Shown: piece by piece, positions 18,407-27,316 of the stretch
Numbering within the stretch: position 1 is the stretch's first letter
Layout: each line of letters begins with the position of its first letter
Assembly (NCBI RefSeq): GCF_024519465.1
Contig: NZ_JALJRW010000026.1
Span: 1-54,774, forward strand
Length of the DNA stretch: 54,774 nt
Direction of reading: 5' to 3'
DNA from: Stenotrophomonas sp. Ste86
GTDB taxonomy: Bacteria > Pseudomonadota > Gammaproteobacteria > Xanthomonadales > Xanthomonadaceae
Translations under genes and position numbers: made by a program
The notes under the pieces: model-generated
Database searches by the model: none
What the model saw: the letters and a program-made list of their open reading frames with translations, nothing else
What the model was told of the DNA's origin: nothing

Positions 18407-19807
18407 ATGGAAGCAGATACCACCGGCGGCATGCGCCGCAGCGGGCTGGCGTGGCGTTACCTGGGCTGGGTGGCGCTGCCACTGCTGGTTGGCCTCGCGC
18501 TGGCACGCTACGCCGGCCCGAACGTTGCCGTGCAGGTGGCCCGCGCCGAGTCGTCGCTGGGCACCGACTGGGCCGCCCACCTGCACGCGCCGCTGGGTCT
18601 GTTCCTGATGCAACTGCTGACGCTGCTGCTGGTGGCCAAGGGCGCCGGGTGGCTGTTCCGGCGGTTCGGCCAGCCGGGCGTGATCGGGGAAATGGCCGCC
18701 GGCCTGATGATGGGGCCGTTGGTGCTGGGGGCGTTGTTGCCGCAGCTGCATGGCGCGCTGTTCCCGCCCGCGTCGCTGGGGTCGCTGGGCCTGCTCAGTC
18801 AGTTGGGCGTGCTGATGTTCCTGCTGGTGGCCGGGGCCGAACTGGACCTGGGCGGGCTGCGCGGGCGTCGTCGCTTCGCCTTCGTGGTCAGCCATGCCGG
18901 CATTGCGGTGCCGTTCGTGCTTGGTGTCGGGCTGGCGATCTGGTTGTACCGCGCGCACGCACCGAGCGGGGTCGGCTTCACCGGCTTTGCCTTGTTTGTC
19001 GGCATTTCATTGAGCATCACCGCCTTCCCGGTGCTGCTGCGGATCCTGGCCGACCGCGGCATGACCAGCACGCCGCTCGGGCAGACCGCGATCGCCTGCG
19101 CTGCGCTGGGCGATGCCACCGCGTGGTGCCTGCTGGCGCTGATCGTGGCCGCCGCACAGGCGCAGGGGTGGGGGCCGGCGACGATCAACCTGGTCTGCGT
19201 GGTGGCGTTTGTCGGCGTGATGCTGGCGGTGGTACGGCCATGGTTCTCGCGGCAGGTGATCGCCCCCGGCCAGGAAGGGCGCTGGCTGCTGGTGATGCTG
19301 CTGATGGCACTGGGCTGCGCGCTGGTGACCGAAATGCTGGGCATCCACGCGCTGTTCGGCGCGTTCGCCGCCGGCGTGGCAGTCTCCGGCAATGCGACGT
19401 TGCGACACACCGTGGCGACCAAGGTCGAGCCGTTCGCAGTGACCCTGCTGTTGCCGTTGTTCTTCGCCATGACCGGCCTGCGCATGCGCGCCGAGGCACT
19501 GCAGGCCAGCGATCTGCTGCTGTGCCTGGTGGTGATCGGAGTGGCCACGCTGGGCAAGCTGATCGGCACCTGGAGCGCGGCCCGCAGTGCCGGCATGGAC
19601 AACCACGAAGCGTGGAAGCTGGGTGCGCTGATGAACACCCGCGGTTTGATGGAGCTGATCGTGCTCAACCTGGGCTACGAGCTGGGCTTCCTCGGTGACC
19701 GCTTGTTCGCGGTGCTGGTGATCATGGCGCTGGTGACCACGGCCATGACCGGCCCGCTGTTGAACTGGATGGAACGCGGGACGGGCAGGGCCGGTGCCAC
19801 GACGTAG
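18407..19807 (+). CDS. CPA2-family cation:proton antiporter
   Basis: A 466-residue inner-membrane protein with about 12-13 hydrophobic segments, of the Na+/H+ exchanger (CPA2/KefB-like) fold. Typical pieces are RFGQPGVIGEMAAGLMMGP, LGVLMFLLVAGAELDLGGLR, GISLSITAFPVLLRILADRG and NTRGLMELIVLNLGYELGFL. There is no C-terminal TrkA-N or USP domain, so this is a short transporter-only member. Probable role is Na+ or K+/H+ exchange; the ion cannot be told from sequence. The TAG stop codon is part of the GTAG of a REP palindrome (19804-19826). Confidence 0.88.
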   Translation: MEADTTGGMRRSGLAWRYLGWVALPLLVGLALARYAGPNVAVQVARAESSLGTDWAAHLHAPLGLFLMQLLTLLLVAKGAGWLFRRFGQPGVIGEMAAGLMMGPLVLGALLPQLHGALFPPASLGSLGLLSQLGVLMFLLVAGAELDLGGLRGRRRFAFVVSHAGIAVPFVLGVGLAIWLYRAHAPSGVGFTGFALFVGISLSITAFPVLLRILADRGMTSTPLGQTAIACAALGDATAWCLLALIVAAAQAQGWGPATINLVCVVAFVGVMLAVVRPWFSRQVIAPGQEGRWLLVMLLMALGCALVTEMLGIHALFGAFAAGVAVSGNATLRHTVATKVEPFAVTLLLPLFFAMTGLRMRAEALQASDLLLCLVVIGVATLGKLIGTWSAARSAGMDNHEAWKLGALMNTRGLMELIVLNLGYELGFLGDRLFAVLVIMALVTTAMTGPLLNWMERGTGRAGATT

Positions 19808-19826
19808 CGCCGACCGTTGGTCGGCT
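19804..19826 (+). repeat. SMAG/REP palindrome overlapping a stop codon
   Basis: GTAG head at 19804-19807 followed by GCCGACC-GTT-GGTCGGC. The TAG of the head is the in-frame stop codon of the antiporter gene. Confidence 0.85.
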
Positions 19827-19973
19827 GCCATCCACCACGGTGCGCCCTCGGTTGAAGGCCCGTGAGGGCCATGTAGAGCCCGGAAGACGCGCAACTGCAA
19901 CTGATTCCGATTAGATCATTGGATTTCCGGATGCGGCACCATGGCGGCCATCGATCCACCAGGAAGCTCCCCC

Positions 19974-20462
19974 ATGAAAGGCAATCCGGACGTCATCGCG
20001 TGCTTGAAGGAACTGCTGCGCGGCGAATTGGCTGCGCGTGACCAGTACTTCATCCATTCGCGCCGCTACGAGGACCAGGGCCTGTTCGCGCTGTACGAAC
20101 GCCTGAACCACGAGATGGAAGAAGAGACCCAGCACGCCGATGCGCTGCTGCGCCGGATCCTGTTCCTGGGCGGCACCCCGGACATGCGCCCGCATGCGTT
20201 CGAGCCCGGGGTGACCGTGGAAGAAATGCTGCAGAAGGATCTGGACACCGAATACAGCGTGCGCGACAACCTGGCTGCCGGCATGAAGCTGTGCGAGCAG
20301 CACCAGGATTACGTGAGCCGCGACATGTTGCTGGTGCAGCTCAAGGACACCGAGGAAGACCACGCCTGGTGGCTGGAACAGCAGCTGGGCCTGATCAAGC
20401 GCATCGGCCTGGCGCTGTACCAGACCAGCAAGATGGATGCCAAGGGAACGGCGGCGCACTGA
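19974..20462 (+). CDS. bfr: Bacterioferritin
   Basis: Iron-storage 24-mer subunit of 162 residues. The ferroxidase ligands are all present: Glu18 ([11 protein letters not shown]), Glu51 and His54 (EEETQHAD), a Glu at 93, and Glu127/His130 (DTEEDHAWW). The haem-ligating Met52 of E. coli Bfr is replaced by Thr (E-T-Q-H), so this subunit may not bind haem in the usual way, as in the Met-less subunits of two-Bfr species. AGGAAG upstream fixes the start at 19974; an ATG 11 codons earlier lacks a ribosome-binding site. The gene stands alone and is followed by a bidirectional terminator. Confidence 0.93.
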   Translation: MKGNPDVIACLKELLRGELAARDQYFIHSRRYEDQGLFALYERLNHEMEEETQHADALLRRILFLGGTPDMRPHAFEPGVTVEEMLQKDLDTEYSVRDNLAAGMKLCEQHQDYVSRDMLLVQLKDTEEDHAWWLEQQLGLIKRIGLALYQTSKMDAKGTAAH

Positions 20463-20530
20463 CGCGCTTCAGCCCCACGATGTGCTGCGCACATCGCGGC
20501 CCCCGGCGTATCCGTTCGGGCATCGCGGGG

Positions 20531-20553
20531 AGCCGGCCAACGGCCGGCACTAC
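20531..20553 (-). repeat. SMAG/REP palindrome, inverted
   Basis: AGCCGGCC-AAC-GGCCGGCACTAC, the reverse complement of a GTAG-headed unit, about 70 nt after bfr. Confidence 0.8.
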
Positions 20554-20657
20554 CGACGCCTTGGTTCCACCGCGCGCCAGCCAGCCTTCGCCAGCACGCC
20601 GCATCAAACCCGCGTCCGCCCGCCAGCATCCGCCAGCCAGCCGACGTTGAATCAAGC

Positions 20658-20685
20658 AAAAAGGCCGGGGAAACCCGGCCTTTTT
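20658..20685. terminator. Bidirectional terminator between bfr and parC
   Basis: AAAAAGGCCGGG / CCCGGCCTTTTT with loop GAAA: a 12-bp stem with A and T runs on either side, fit to end both bfr (plus) and parC (minus). Confidence 0.88.
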
Positions 20686-20753
20686 GTGTGCGCGTGATCG
20701 GCAACACCGGCCGCTGACCGGTTCCCGCCGCACCGGAAAGAACCGCCGCACCG

Positions 20754-20812
20754 GTAGTGCCGGCCGCTGGCCGGCTCCGCGCTGCACCAGTAGTGCCGGC
20801 CGCTGGCCGGCT
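20754..20812 (+). repeat. Two direct SMAG/REP palindromes
   Basis: GTAGTGCCGGCCGCTGGCC... units at 20754-20776 and 20790-20812, 36 nt apart, same orientation, beyond the 3' end of parC. Confidence 0.85.
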
Positions 20813-20854
20813 CCCCGCGGCGTCGGAAAGAACCGCAACCGGCCGCTGACCGGG

Positions 20855-23098
20855 TTACTCCACCGCCAATCCTTCCACCTTCTGCCAGCCACGCGGCAGC
20901 AGATGGCCGCGCGTCGCCCGCGTGCCCAGGTAGGTGTCCAGGTCCTTGAACGACAGGTTCATCGTGCGCGCACCGCTGCGTACCAGCAGCGTGTTGCCCG
21001 GGGCGACCGACACCACCGCGACCACGCGCTCGGTGGCGAGCTTGGCCTTGGGAATGTCGATGATCTTGTTGCCCTTGCCCTTGTCCAATTCCGGCAGGTC
21101 GCTGGCGGCGATCGCCAGCAGGTTGCCCGAGCTGGTCACCGCCACGATGCGGTCCGTTTCCGGATTGGCGACCACCGCCGGGGTAAGCACCTTCGAGCCG
21201 GAGGTCAGGTTGAGCATCGCCTTGCCGGCCTTGTTGCGCCCGGTCAAGTTCTCGAAGCGGGTCACGAAGCCGTAGCCGTGCGTGGAGGCCAGCACGAAGC
21301 GGGTGTTGTTCTCGCCACTGGCCAGGGTCATGAACGCGCTGCCCGGCGCCGGCGAGAAGCGGCCGGTCAGCGGTTCGCCGTTGCCGCGCGCCGAGGGCAG
21401 GGTGTGGATCAGGGTCGAATACGCGCGGCCCTCGCTGTCCAGGAACGCCACCTGCTGGGTGCTGCGCGCACGCACCGCCCCCAGCAACGCATCGCCGTCG
21501 CGATAGGACAGCGTGGACGGGTCCATGTCGTGGCCCTTGGCCGCACGGATCCAGCCCTTCTCCGACAGCACCACGGTCATCGGTTCGCTCGGCACCAGCT
21601 CGGTTTCATCGATGGCCTGCGCCGCGCCACGCTGCACCAGCGGCGAGCGGCGGTCATCGCCGAACTTCTTCGCATCGGCGGTGAGTTCGTCGCGGATCAG
21701 CTTCTTCAGCTTGGCCTTGCTGTCCAGGATCGACAGAATCTTGTCGCGCTCCTTGGCCAGCTCGTCCTGTTCGCCACGGATCTTCATTTCTTCCAGGCGC
21801 GCCAGCTGCTTGAGCCGGGTGTCCAGGATGTACTCGGCCTGTTCCTCGCTCAGCGCGAAACGCGCGATCAGCGCCGGCTTGGCTTCGTCCTCGGTGCGGA
21901 TGATGCGGATCACTTCATCCAGGTTGAGGAAGGCCACCAGCAGGCCGTCCAGCAGGTGCAGGCGGCGCTCGACCTTCTGCAGGCGATGGGTGAGGCGGCG
22001 GGTGACGGTGGTGGCGCGGAACTGCAGCCACTCGCTGAGCAGCATCTTCAGGTTCTTCACCTGCGGACGCCCGTCCAACCCGATCACGTTGAGGTTGACC
22101 CGGTAGCTGCGCTCCAGGTCGGTGGTGGCGAACAGGTGGCCCATCAGCTGGTCGGCATCCACGCGGTTGGAGCGCGGCACCAGCACCACCCGCACCGGGT
22201 TGGCGTGGTCGGACTCGTCGCGGATGTCTTCCAGCCACGGCAGCTTCTTGGCGCGCATCTGCGCGGCGATCTGCTCGATCACCTTCGACGGCGATACCTG
22301 GAAGGGCAGCGCGTTGATGACGATATTGGTCGATTCCTTGAAGTACGTTGCGCGCGCACGCACGCTGCCGTAGCCGGTTTCGTACATGTTCCGCAGGTCG
22401 GCCGGCGCGGTGATGATCTCGGCGAAGCTCGGATAGTCCGGGCCCTTCACGTGTTCGCACAGGTCGGCGATGGTCGCGTCCGGATCATCGAGCAGGTGCA
22501 GCAGCGCGCTGACGATCTCTTTGAGGTTATGCGGCGGCACGTCGGTGGCCATGCCCACGGCGATGCCGGTGGTGCCGTTGAGCAGCAGGTGCGGTAGGCG
22601 CGCCGGCATCCAGGTCGGCTCTTCCAGGGTGCCGTCGAAGTTCGGGGTCCAGTCGGTGGTGCCCTGGTTGATTTCGCCCAGCAGCACCTCGGCGATCGGG
22701 GTCAGCTTGGACTCGGTGTAACGCATGGCCGCGAACGACTTGGGATCGTCGGTGGAACCGAAGTTGCCCTGGCCCTCGATCAGCGGATAGCGGTAGGAGA
22801 ACGGCTGGGCCATCAGCACCAGCGCTTCGTAACAGGCGCTGTCACCGTGCGGGTGGTACTTACCGATCACATCACCGACGGTACGCGCGGATTTCTTCGG
22901 CTTGGAGGCGGCATTCAGGCCCAGCTCGCTCATCGCATAGATGATGCGGCGCTGCACCGGCTTGAGGCCGTCGCCGATGAACGGCAGTGCGCGGTCGAGC
23001 ACCACGTACATCGAATAGTCCAGGTACGCCCGTTCGGCGTACTCGCGCAGGGGCAGCTGTTCAAAGCCGTGGAACGCGGGGCGGGCAAGATCGGTCAT
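20855..23098 (-). CDS. parC: DNA topoisomerase IV subunit A
   Basis: Cleavage/rejoining subunit of topoisomerase IV, which decatenates chromosomes. The 747-residue product has the N-terminal breakage domain with catalytic Tyr127 ([11 protein letters not shown]) and C-terminal beta-pinwheel repeats (e.g. [20 protein letters not shown]). It is ParC rather than GyrA: length near E. coli ParC (752) and no GyrA-box. The quinolone-determining region reads [12 protein letters not shown], with Ser87 and Glu91 at the classical positions, so no target-site resistance change is seen. It lies 58 nt downstream of the AraC-type gene on the same strand. Confidence 0.96.
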   Translation of the reverse strand: MTDLARPAFHGFEQLPLREYAERAYLDYSMYVVLDRALPFIGDGLKPVQRRIIYAMSELGLNAASKPKKSARTVGDVIGKYHPHGDSACYEALVLMAQPFSYRYPLIEGQGNFGSTDDPKSFAAMRYTESKLTPIAEVLLGEINQGTTDWTPNFDGTLEEPTWMPARLPHLLLNGTTGIAVGMATDVPPHNLKEIVSALLHLLDDPDATIADLCEHVKGPDYPSFAEIITAPADLRNMYETGYGSVRARATYFKESTNIVINALPFQVSPSKVIEQIAAQMRAKKLPWLEDIRDESDHANPVRVVLVPRSNRVDADQLMGHLFATTDLERSYRVNLNVIGLDGRPQVKNLKMLLSEWLQFRATTVTRRLTHRLQKVERRLHLLDGLLVAFLNLDEVIRIIRTEDEAKPALIARFALSEEQAEYILDTRLKQLARLEEMKIRGEQDELAKERDKILSILDSKAKLKKLIRDELTADAKKFGDDRRSPLVQRGAAQAIDETELVPSEPMTVVLSEKGWIRAAKGHDMDPSTLSYRDGDALLGAVRARSTQQVAFLDSEGRAYSTLIHTLPSARGNGEPLTGRFSPAPGSAFMTLASGENNTRFVLASTHGYGFVTRFENLTGRNKAGKAMLNLTSGSKVLTPAVVANPETDRIVAVTSSGNLLAIAASDLPELDKGKGNKIIDIPKAKLATERVVAVVSVAPGNTLLVRSGARTMNLSFKDLDTYLGTRATRGHLLPRGWQKVEGLAVE

Positions 23099-23156
23099 GC
23101 GGGATTGTTACCTGTGGCAAGGGACGGCGACGGCTGTCGCCCTCGCAGGCGGACGA

Positions 23157-24035
23157 TTATCCGGATGCGGCCGGGGATGCCAAGCCGCGTGATGGATTGA
23201 GGGGGTGTCCGGTCCGTGCCAGGTAGCGCCCGGGCGGGCAGCCGAAGTGGCGGCGGAACACGGTGACGAAGGCGCTGGGGCTGCTGAAACCCAGCTCGTA
23301 GGCGATGTCGGACACGCTGTGCCCATCCGACAGACGCCGCAGACCCTCGGCCAGGCGCGCCTGCTGGCGCCACTGGGCGAAGCTGAGCGTGGTCTCGTCG
23401 CGGAAGTGCCGGGTGAGTGTACGCGGCGACAGCCCGGCCCAGTGCGCCCACTGTTCCAGGCTGCGGCCGTCGGCCGGATCGGCGATCAGCTGCGAGGCGA
23501 TCCGCAGCAGCCGCCGGTCCTGCGGCATCGGCAGGTGCATGCGCTGGCGCGGCGCATTGCGGATCTCATCGAGCAGCACCTCGATCATGTGCTGTTGGCG
23601 CAGATCGGCCTTGGGGGCGGGCATCCAGCGGGTCACCCGCAGTGCCAGCGCCTGCAGCAGGTCGGAAATGGCGATCACGCACGGCTCGTCGGGCAGGTCA
23701 TGGGCCAGCGCCGGGCTGATGATCAGGCCCCAGCCACGCAGCGGTCCAGAGATGTCCACGGTGTGCGGCTCGCCCGGCGGCATCCAGCCGGCGCAGCCCG
23801 GCGGCAGCGACCAGTTGCCGTGGCGGGTGCGGGTGTTGAGCAGCCCGACCTCCACGCAGATCAGCTGGGCCCGGCGGTGCTCATGCCAGTCGATCTCGCG
23901 TTCCAGCCCGCGCGCGCTCTCGATCTGGAAGCCCAGCACCGGCACGCCGTCGTCGCGCTCGAGCCAGTCCAGCACCTCGTGGCGTACCAGCGGCGGGGGG
24001 AGTACGGCGTCCTCTGGCCTGAAAATGCTATTCAT
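23157..24035 (-). CDS. AraC-family transcriptional regulator
   Basis: A 292-residue regulator with an N-terminal cupin-like sensing half (REIDWHEHRRAQLICVEVG, WMPPGEPHTVDISG) and a C-terminal double helix-turn-helix: SLEQWAHWAGLSPRTLTRHF and SVSDIAYELGFSSPSAFVTV followed by FRRHFGCPPGRYL. Members with this layout often respond to small ligands and control a neighbouring transporter. It is divergent from emrRCAB across 145 nt that carry two copies of a CCAGATTG motif, one next to each start, so it may regulate the pump, itself or both. Confidence 0.88.
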   Translation of the reverse strand: MNSIFRPEDAVLPPPLVRHEVLDWLERDDGVPVLGFQIESARGLEREIDWHEHRRAQLICVEVGLLNTRTRHGNWSLPPGCAGWMPPGEPHTVDISGPLRGWGLIISPALAHDLPDEPCVIAISDLLQALALRVTRWMPAPKADLRQQHMIEVLLDEIRNAPRQRMHLPMPQDRRLLRIASQLIADPADGRSLEQWAHWAGLSPRTLTRHFRDETTLSFAQWRQQARLAEGLRRLSDGHSVSDIAYELGFSSPSAFVTVFRRHFGCPPGRYLARTGHPLNPSRGLASPAASG

Positions 24036-24038
24036 TGT

Positions 24039-24138
24039 CCAGATTGTAATACCGGGCCATCAGGGCTGGCTATTAAGGTGTCCCACCCCCATCAGCGTTC
24101 TGTTTGGTGCAACACAGTATTTTGTTCCAGATTGAATA
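24039..24138. promoter_or_regulatory. Pair of CCAGATTG(T)AATA motifs between araC-type gene and emrR
   Basis: CCAGATTGTAATA at 24039-24051 (4 nt upstream of the regulator ATG) and CCAGATTGAATA at 24127-24138 recur in direct orientation 88 nt apart in the divergent intergenic region. The second copy overlaps a possible -35 (TTGAAT, 24132-24137) paired with TATCTT (24155-24160) at 17 nt. They are candidate operators for the AraC-type regulator or EmrR. Confidence 0.4.
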
Positions 24139-24180
24139 GTTCCATTGAGAAATATATCTTCTGGAAGTAAAGTGCGCCGC

Positions 24181-24627
24181 ATGATGATCTGTCCTGAAGC
24201 CACTCCCCCCAGCTTCGGCCTGTTGTTGCGCCAGGTGCGCGACGGCCTGGTCCGTCAGCTCGACACGTCGATGGCTGAGGAAAACCTCGGCATTGGTTTT
24301 ACCCACTACCTCGGATTGAAGGTGCTCTCGGTCAAGGCCCCGTGCACCGCCAACGAGTTGGCCCAGGCCCTGGACCAGGTGCCCAGCGCGGTGACCCGCC
24401 TGCTGGACAAGCTGGAAGCAATGGGCTGTGTGCGGCGCGAGCCGCATGCCCAGGACCGGCGTGCGTTGCAGATCGTATTGACTGATGAAGGCCGCCAACT
24501 GTGGGCCCGGCTGAAGCAGCGCGGCGACCAGACCATCGACGACGCAATGCGCGATCTGTCCACGGACGAGCGCGCCCACCTGCTTTCCCTCATGACCCGT
24601 GTACGTGACTCCTTGATTACGCCATGA
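24181..24627 (+). CDS. emrR: MarR-family repressor of the EmrCAB pump
   Basis: A 148-residue winged-helix regulator with the MarR core: helix-turn-helix CTANELAQALDQVPSAVTRL and wing region RREPHAQDRRALQIVLTDEG. It is the first gene of emrRCAB, whose MarR-type EmrR in S. maltophilia represses the operon and is released by drugs or uncouplers. Its ATG at 24181 is followed by a second ATG codon; GGAAG lies 14-18 nt upstream. The TGA stop overlaps the emrC ATG by 4 nt. Confidence 0.92.
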   Translation: MMICPEATPPSFGLLLRQVRDGLVRQLDTSMAEENLGIGFTHYLGLKVLSVKAPCTANELAQALDQVPSAVTRLLDKLEAMGCVRREPHAQDRRALQIVLTDEGRQLWARLKQRGDQTIDDAMRDLSTDERAHLLSLMTRVRDSLITP

Positions 24628-26117
24628 CCTCCTTCCCTGATCGCACTATTTCACTGCGCCCGTTGCGGCCGGTGCTGCTGTCCGTGCTGGCGCTTGCGCT
24701 GGCCGCGTGTGCCAGCAGCCGCGGCCTGGCGCCGCACGGCCGGCTGCTCGACCCCGACAGCCTGCAGACCCAGCGCACCCTGGCCGCCAGCGGGCTGAGC
24801 CAGCCCGGTTGGCCCGCCACCGACTGGTGGCGCGCGCTGGGTGATCCCCAGCTCGATGCACTGATCGCCGAAGGCCTGCAGCGCAATCCCGGGCTGGATG
24901 CGGCCGATGCCCGCCTGCGCCAGGCCCGCGCGCAGATCGGTACCGCCCATGCCGACCGCCTGCCCAAGCTGTCCGCCTCCGGCGGCTACACCGGCGTGCG
25001 CCTGCCCGAATCCATGGTCGGCGACGAGCTGGGTGGCAGTTATGCCGGCAGCGGCCAGGCCTATTTGAGCTTCAGCTACGGCATCGACCTGTGGGGCGGC
25101 AAGCGCGCCGCCTGGGAAGCGGCCGTGGACAGCGGGCATGCCGCCGAAGTGGATGCCCAGGCTGCGCGCCTGAACCTGTCGGCGGCCATCGCCGAAGCCT
25201 ACGCACAGCTGGGTTATGCGTGGACGCTGCACGATGTGGCCAGCGAAGAACTGGCGCGCTCGCAGAAGACCCTGGACCTGACCCGGCAACGGCGTACCGC
25301 CGGCATCGACAGCGACCTCCAGACCCGCCAGGCCGAAGCCCGGATCCCGGCCGCGCAGCAGCAACGGCAGGCCGCGCAGCAGCAGATCGACGAGGCCCGC
25401 ACCGCGCTGGCCGCGCTGGTCGGGCAGGGCCCGGACCGCGGCCTGCAGATCGTGCGCCCGCAGATGCTCAATCCGCTGGCACTGCAGCTGCCGGGCGTGC
25501 TGCCCAGCGAACTGCTCGGGCGTCGCCCGGATATCGTCGCCGCGCGCTGGCGGGTGGAAGCGGCCGGTCGCGAGATCCACGCGGCCAAGGCGCAGTTCTA
25601 TCCCAGCCTCAACCTGACCGCGCTCGGCGGGGTCGTGTCCAGTGAAGTGGACCAGCTGCTCAAGAGCGGTTCGACCTTCGCCTTCCTCGGCCCGGCGCTG
25701 AGCCTGCCGATCTTCGACGGTGGCCGCCTGCGTGCCAACCTGGACAAGACCGACGCCCAGTACGACCTGGCCGTGGCCGACTACAACCAGTCGGTGGTCA
25801 ATGCACTGCGCGATGTGGCCGACCAGGTCAACGCGGTGCGCTCGCTGGCCGACCAGGCTGCTGCGCAGGCCCAGGCGGTAAGCACCGCACGTGCCGCCCA
25901 TGACCTGGCCGACCAGCGTTACCGCGCCGGCATCGGCAGCTACCTGGACGTGCTCAGTGTCGAAGAGCAGTTGCTGGCCTCCCAGCAGCGACTGGCCGAG
26001 CTGCAGTCGCGTCAGATCCTTGTTTCGGTGCGACTGAGCCAGGCACTGGGCGGCGGCTTTACGCCGTCCAGCGACGCTGCCCCGGTTGCCGCCACCCCCG
26101 ATTCCACGCATTCCTGA
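24624..26117 (+). CDS. emrC: Outer-membrane efflux lipoprotein of the EmrCAB pump
   Basis: A 497-residue TolC-like outer-membrane factor of the NodT family. It has a lipobox (LALAAC, Cys29) and two outer-membrane-efflux repeats, with motifs [48 protein letters not shown] and SLPIFDGGRLRANLDK. It gives the pump its outer-membrane exit duct, so this operon does not need a separate TolC, unlike E. coli EmrAB. It overlaps emrR by ATGA and is followed by emrA after 10 nt. Confidence 0.93.
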   Translation: MTSFPDRTISLRPLRPVLLSVLALALAACASSRGLAPHGRLLDPDSLQTQRTLAASGLSQPGWPATDWWRALGDPQLDALIAEGLQRNPGLDAADARLRQARAQIGTAHADRLPKLSASGGYTGVRLPESMVGDELGGSYAGSGQAYLSFSYGIDLWGGKRAAWEAAVDSGHAAEVDAQAARLNLSAAIAEAYAQLGYAWTLHDVASEELARSQKTLDLTRQRRTAGIDSDLQTRQAEARIPAAQQQRQAAQQQIDEARTALAALVGQGPDRGLQIVRPQMLNPLALQLPGVLPSELLGRRPDIVAARWRVEAAGREIHAAKAQFYPSLNLTALGGVVSSEVDQLLKSGSTFAFLGPALSLPIFDGGRLRANLDKTDAQYDLAVADYNQSVVNALRDVADQVNAVRSLADQAAAQAQAVSTARAAHDLADQRYRAGIGSYLDVLSVEEQLLASQQRLAELQSRQILVSVRLSQALGGGFTPSSDAAPVAATPDSTHS

Positions 26118-26127
26118 GACACATCCC

Positions 26128-27309
26128 ATGAGCCAGACATCCGCTCCCGCTGCCGCCCCGGCAGCTCCGTCCCGTCGCGGCAAGCTGCTGCGCGGCCTGT
26201 TGGTCATCGTGGTGCTGCTGCTGGCCGCGCTGGCCCTGTGGTACTTCATGTTCGGCCGCTGGTTCGAAGATACCGACGATGCCTACGTGCAGGGCAACCA
26301 GGTGCAGATCACCCCGCTGGTGAGCGGCACCGTGGTGGCGATCAACGCCGATGACGGCATGCGCGTCGAACGTGGCCAGTTGCTGGTGCAGTTGGACCCG
26401 GCCGATACCGAGGTGGCACTGCAGCAGGCCGAAGCCAACCTGGCCAAGACCGTCCGCCAGACGCGCGGCCTCTACCGCAGCGTGGAAGGCGCGCAGGCGG
26501 ATTTGAACGCGCGCCAGGTGACCTTGAAGCGGGTCCGCGAGGACTTCAACCGCCGCAAGGGGCTGGCCGCCACCGGTGCGATTTCCAACGAAGAACTGGC
26601 CCACGCCCGCGACGAGCTGGCCGGCGCCGAAGCGGCCGTGGCCGGTTCGCGCGAAACCTTCGAGCGCAGCAATGCGCTGGTCGATGACACCGTGATCGCT
26701 ACCCAGCCGGACGTGCAGGCTGCCGCCGCGCAGCTGCGTCAGGCATTCCTCAACAACGCCCGCGCCGGCATCGTCGCGCCGGTCAGCGGCTATGTCGCCC
26801 GTCGCTCGGTGCAGGTCGGCCAGCGCGTGCAGCCGGGCACCGCGCTGATGGCGGTGGTGCCCACCGAACAGATGTGGGTGGAAGCCAACTTCAAGGAAAC
26901 CCAGCTGCGCCACATGCGCCTGGGCCAGGAAGTGGAGCTGCGTTCGGACCTGTACGGCGGTGACGTCAAGTACAAGGGGCGCATCGATAGCCTGGGCCTG
27001 GGCACCGGTTCGGCGTTCTCGCTGCTGCCGGCGCAGAACGCCAGCGGCAACTGGATCAAGATCGTGCAGCGCGTTCCGGTGCGCATCGCCATCGATGCCA
27101 AGCAGCTGGCCGAGCATCCGCTGCGCATCGGTCTGTCGATCAAGGCCGAAGTGAGCCTGCGCGACCAGAAGGGCACCGTGCTGCCGACGCAGTTTGCCAA
27201 GGGCCAGGTGTTCGACACCGACGTCTACGCCAAGCAGCTGCACAGCGCCGATGACATGATCCATACGATCATCCAGGGCAACCTGCCGCAGCAGGCCAAG
27301 GCGAACTGA
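26128..27309 (+). CDS. emrA: Membrane fusion protein of the EmrCAB pump
   Basis: A 393-residue HlyD/EmrA-family periplasmic adaptor. One N-terminal transmembrane helix (LLRGLLVIVVLLLAALALWY) is followed by the lipoyl half-motif TDDAYVQGNQVQITPLVSGT, a coiled-coil hairpin (about residues 90-190) and the second lipoyl half (GIVAPVSGYVARRSVQVGQR), then the beta-barrel part EQMWVEANFKETQLRHMRLG. It joins the MFS transporter EmrB to the outer-membrane EmrC. The ATG at 26128 is preferred because the upstream in-frame ATG lies inside emrC. Confidence 0.95.
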   Translation: MSQTSAPAAAPAAPSRRGKLLRGLLVIVVLLLAALALWYFMFGRWFEDTDDAYVQGNQVQITPLVSGTVVAINADDGMRVERGQLLVQLDPADTEVALQQAEANLAKTVRQTRGLYRSVEGAQADLNARQVTLKRVREDFNRRKGLAATGAISNEELAHARDELAGAEAAVAGSRETFERSNALVDDTVIATQPDVQAAAAQLRQAFLNNARAGIVAPVSGYVARRSVQVGQRVQPGTALMAVVPTEQMWVEANFKETQLRHMRLGQEVELRSDLYGGDVKYKGRIDSLGLGTGSAFSLLPAQNASGNWIKIVQRVPVRIAIDAKQLAEHPLRIGLSIKAEVSLRDQKGTVLPTQFAKGQVFDTDVYAKQLHSADDMIHTIIQGNLPQQAKAN

Positions 27310-27316
27310 GGCCACC

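Larger units (their letters stand above)
20463..20854. other. Intergenic block between bfr and parC: REPs and terminator
   Basis: No gene is visible in these 392 nt. They hold an inverted REP (20531-20553), a strong bidirectional terminator (20658-20685) and two direct REPs (20754-20776, 20790-20812), plus degenerate CCGGCCGCTGACCGG-type stems near the parC end. Confidence 0.75.

Noticed and set aside
20684..22597. 637-codon open frame antisense to parC
   Set aside because: Shadow frame; parC on the minus strand has all topoisomerase motifs.
20855..23098. Quinolone-resistance mutation in parC
   Set aside because: The determining region reads [12 protein letters not shown] with Ser and Glu at the usual sensitive positions.
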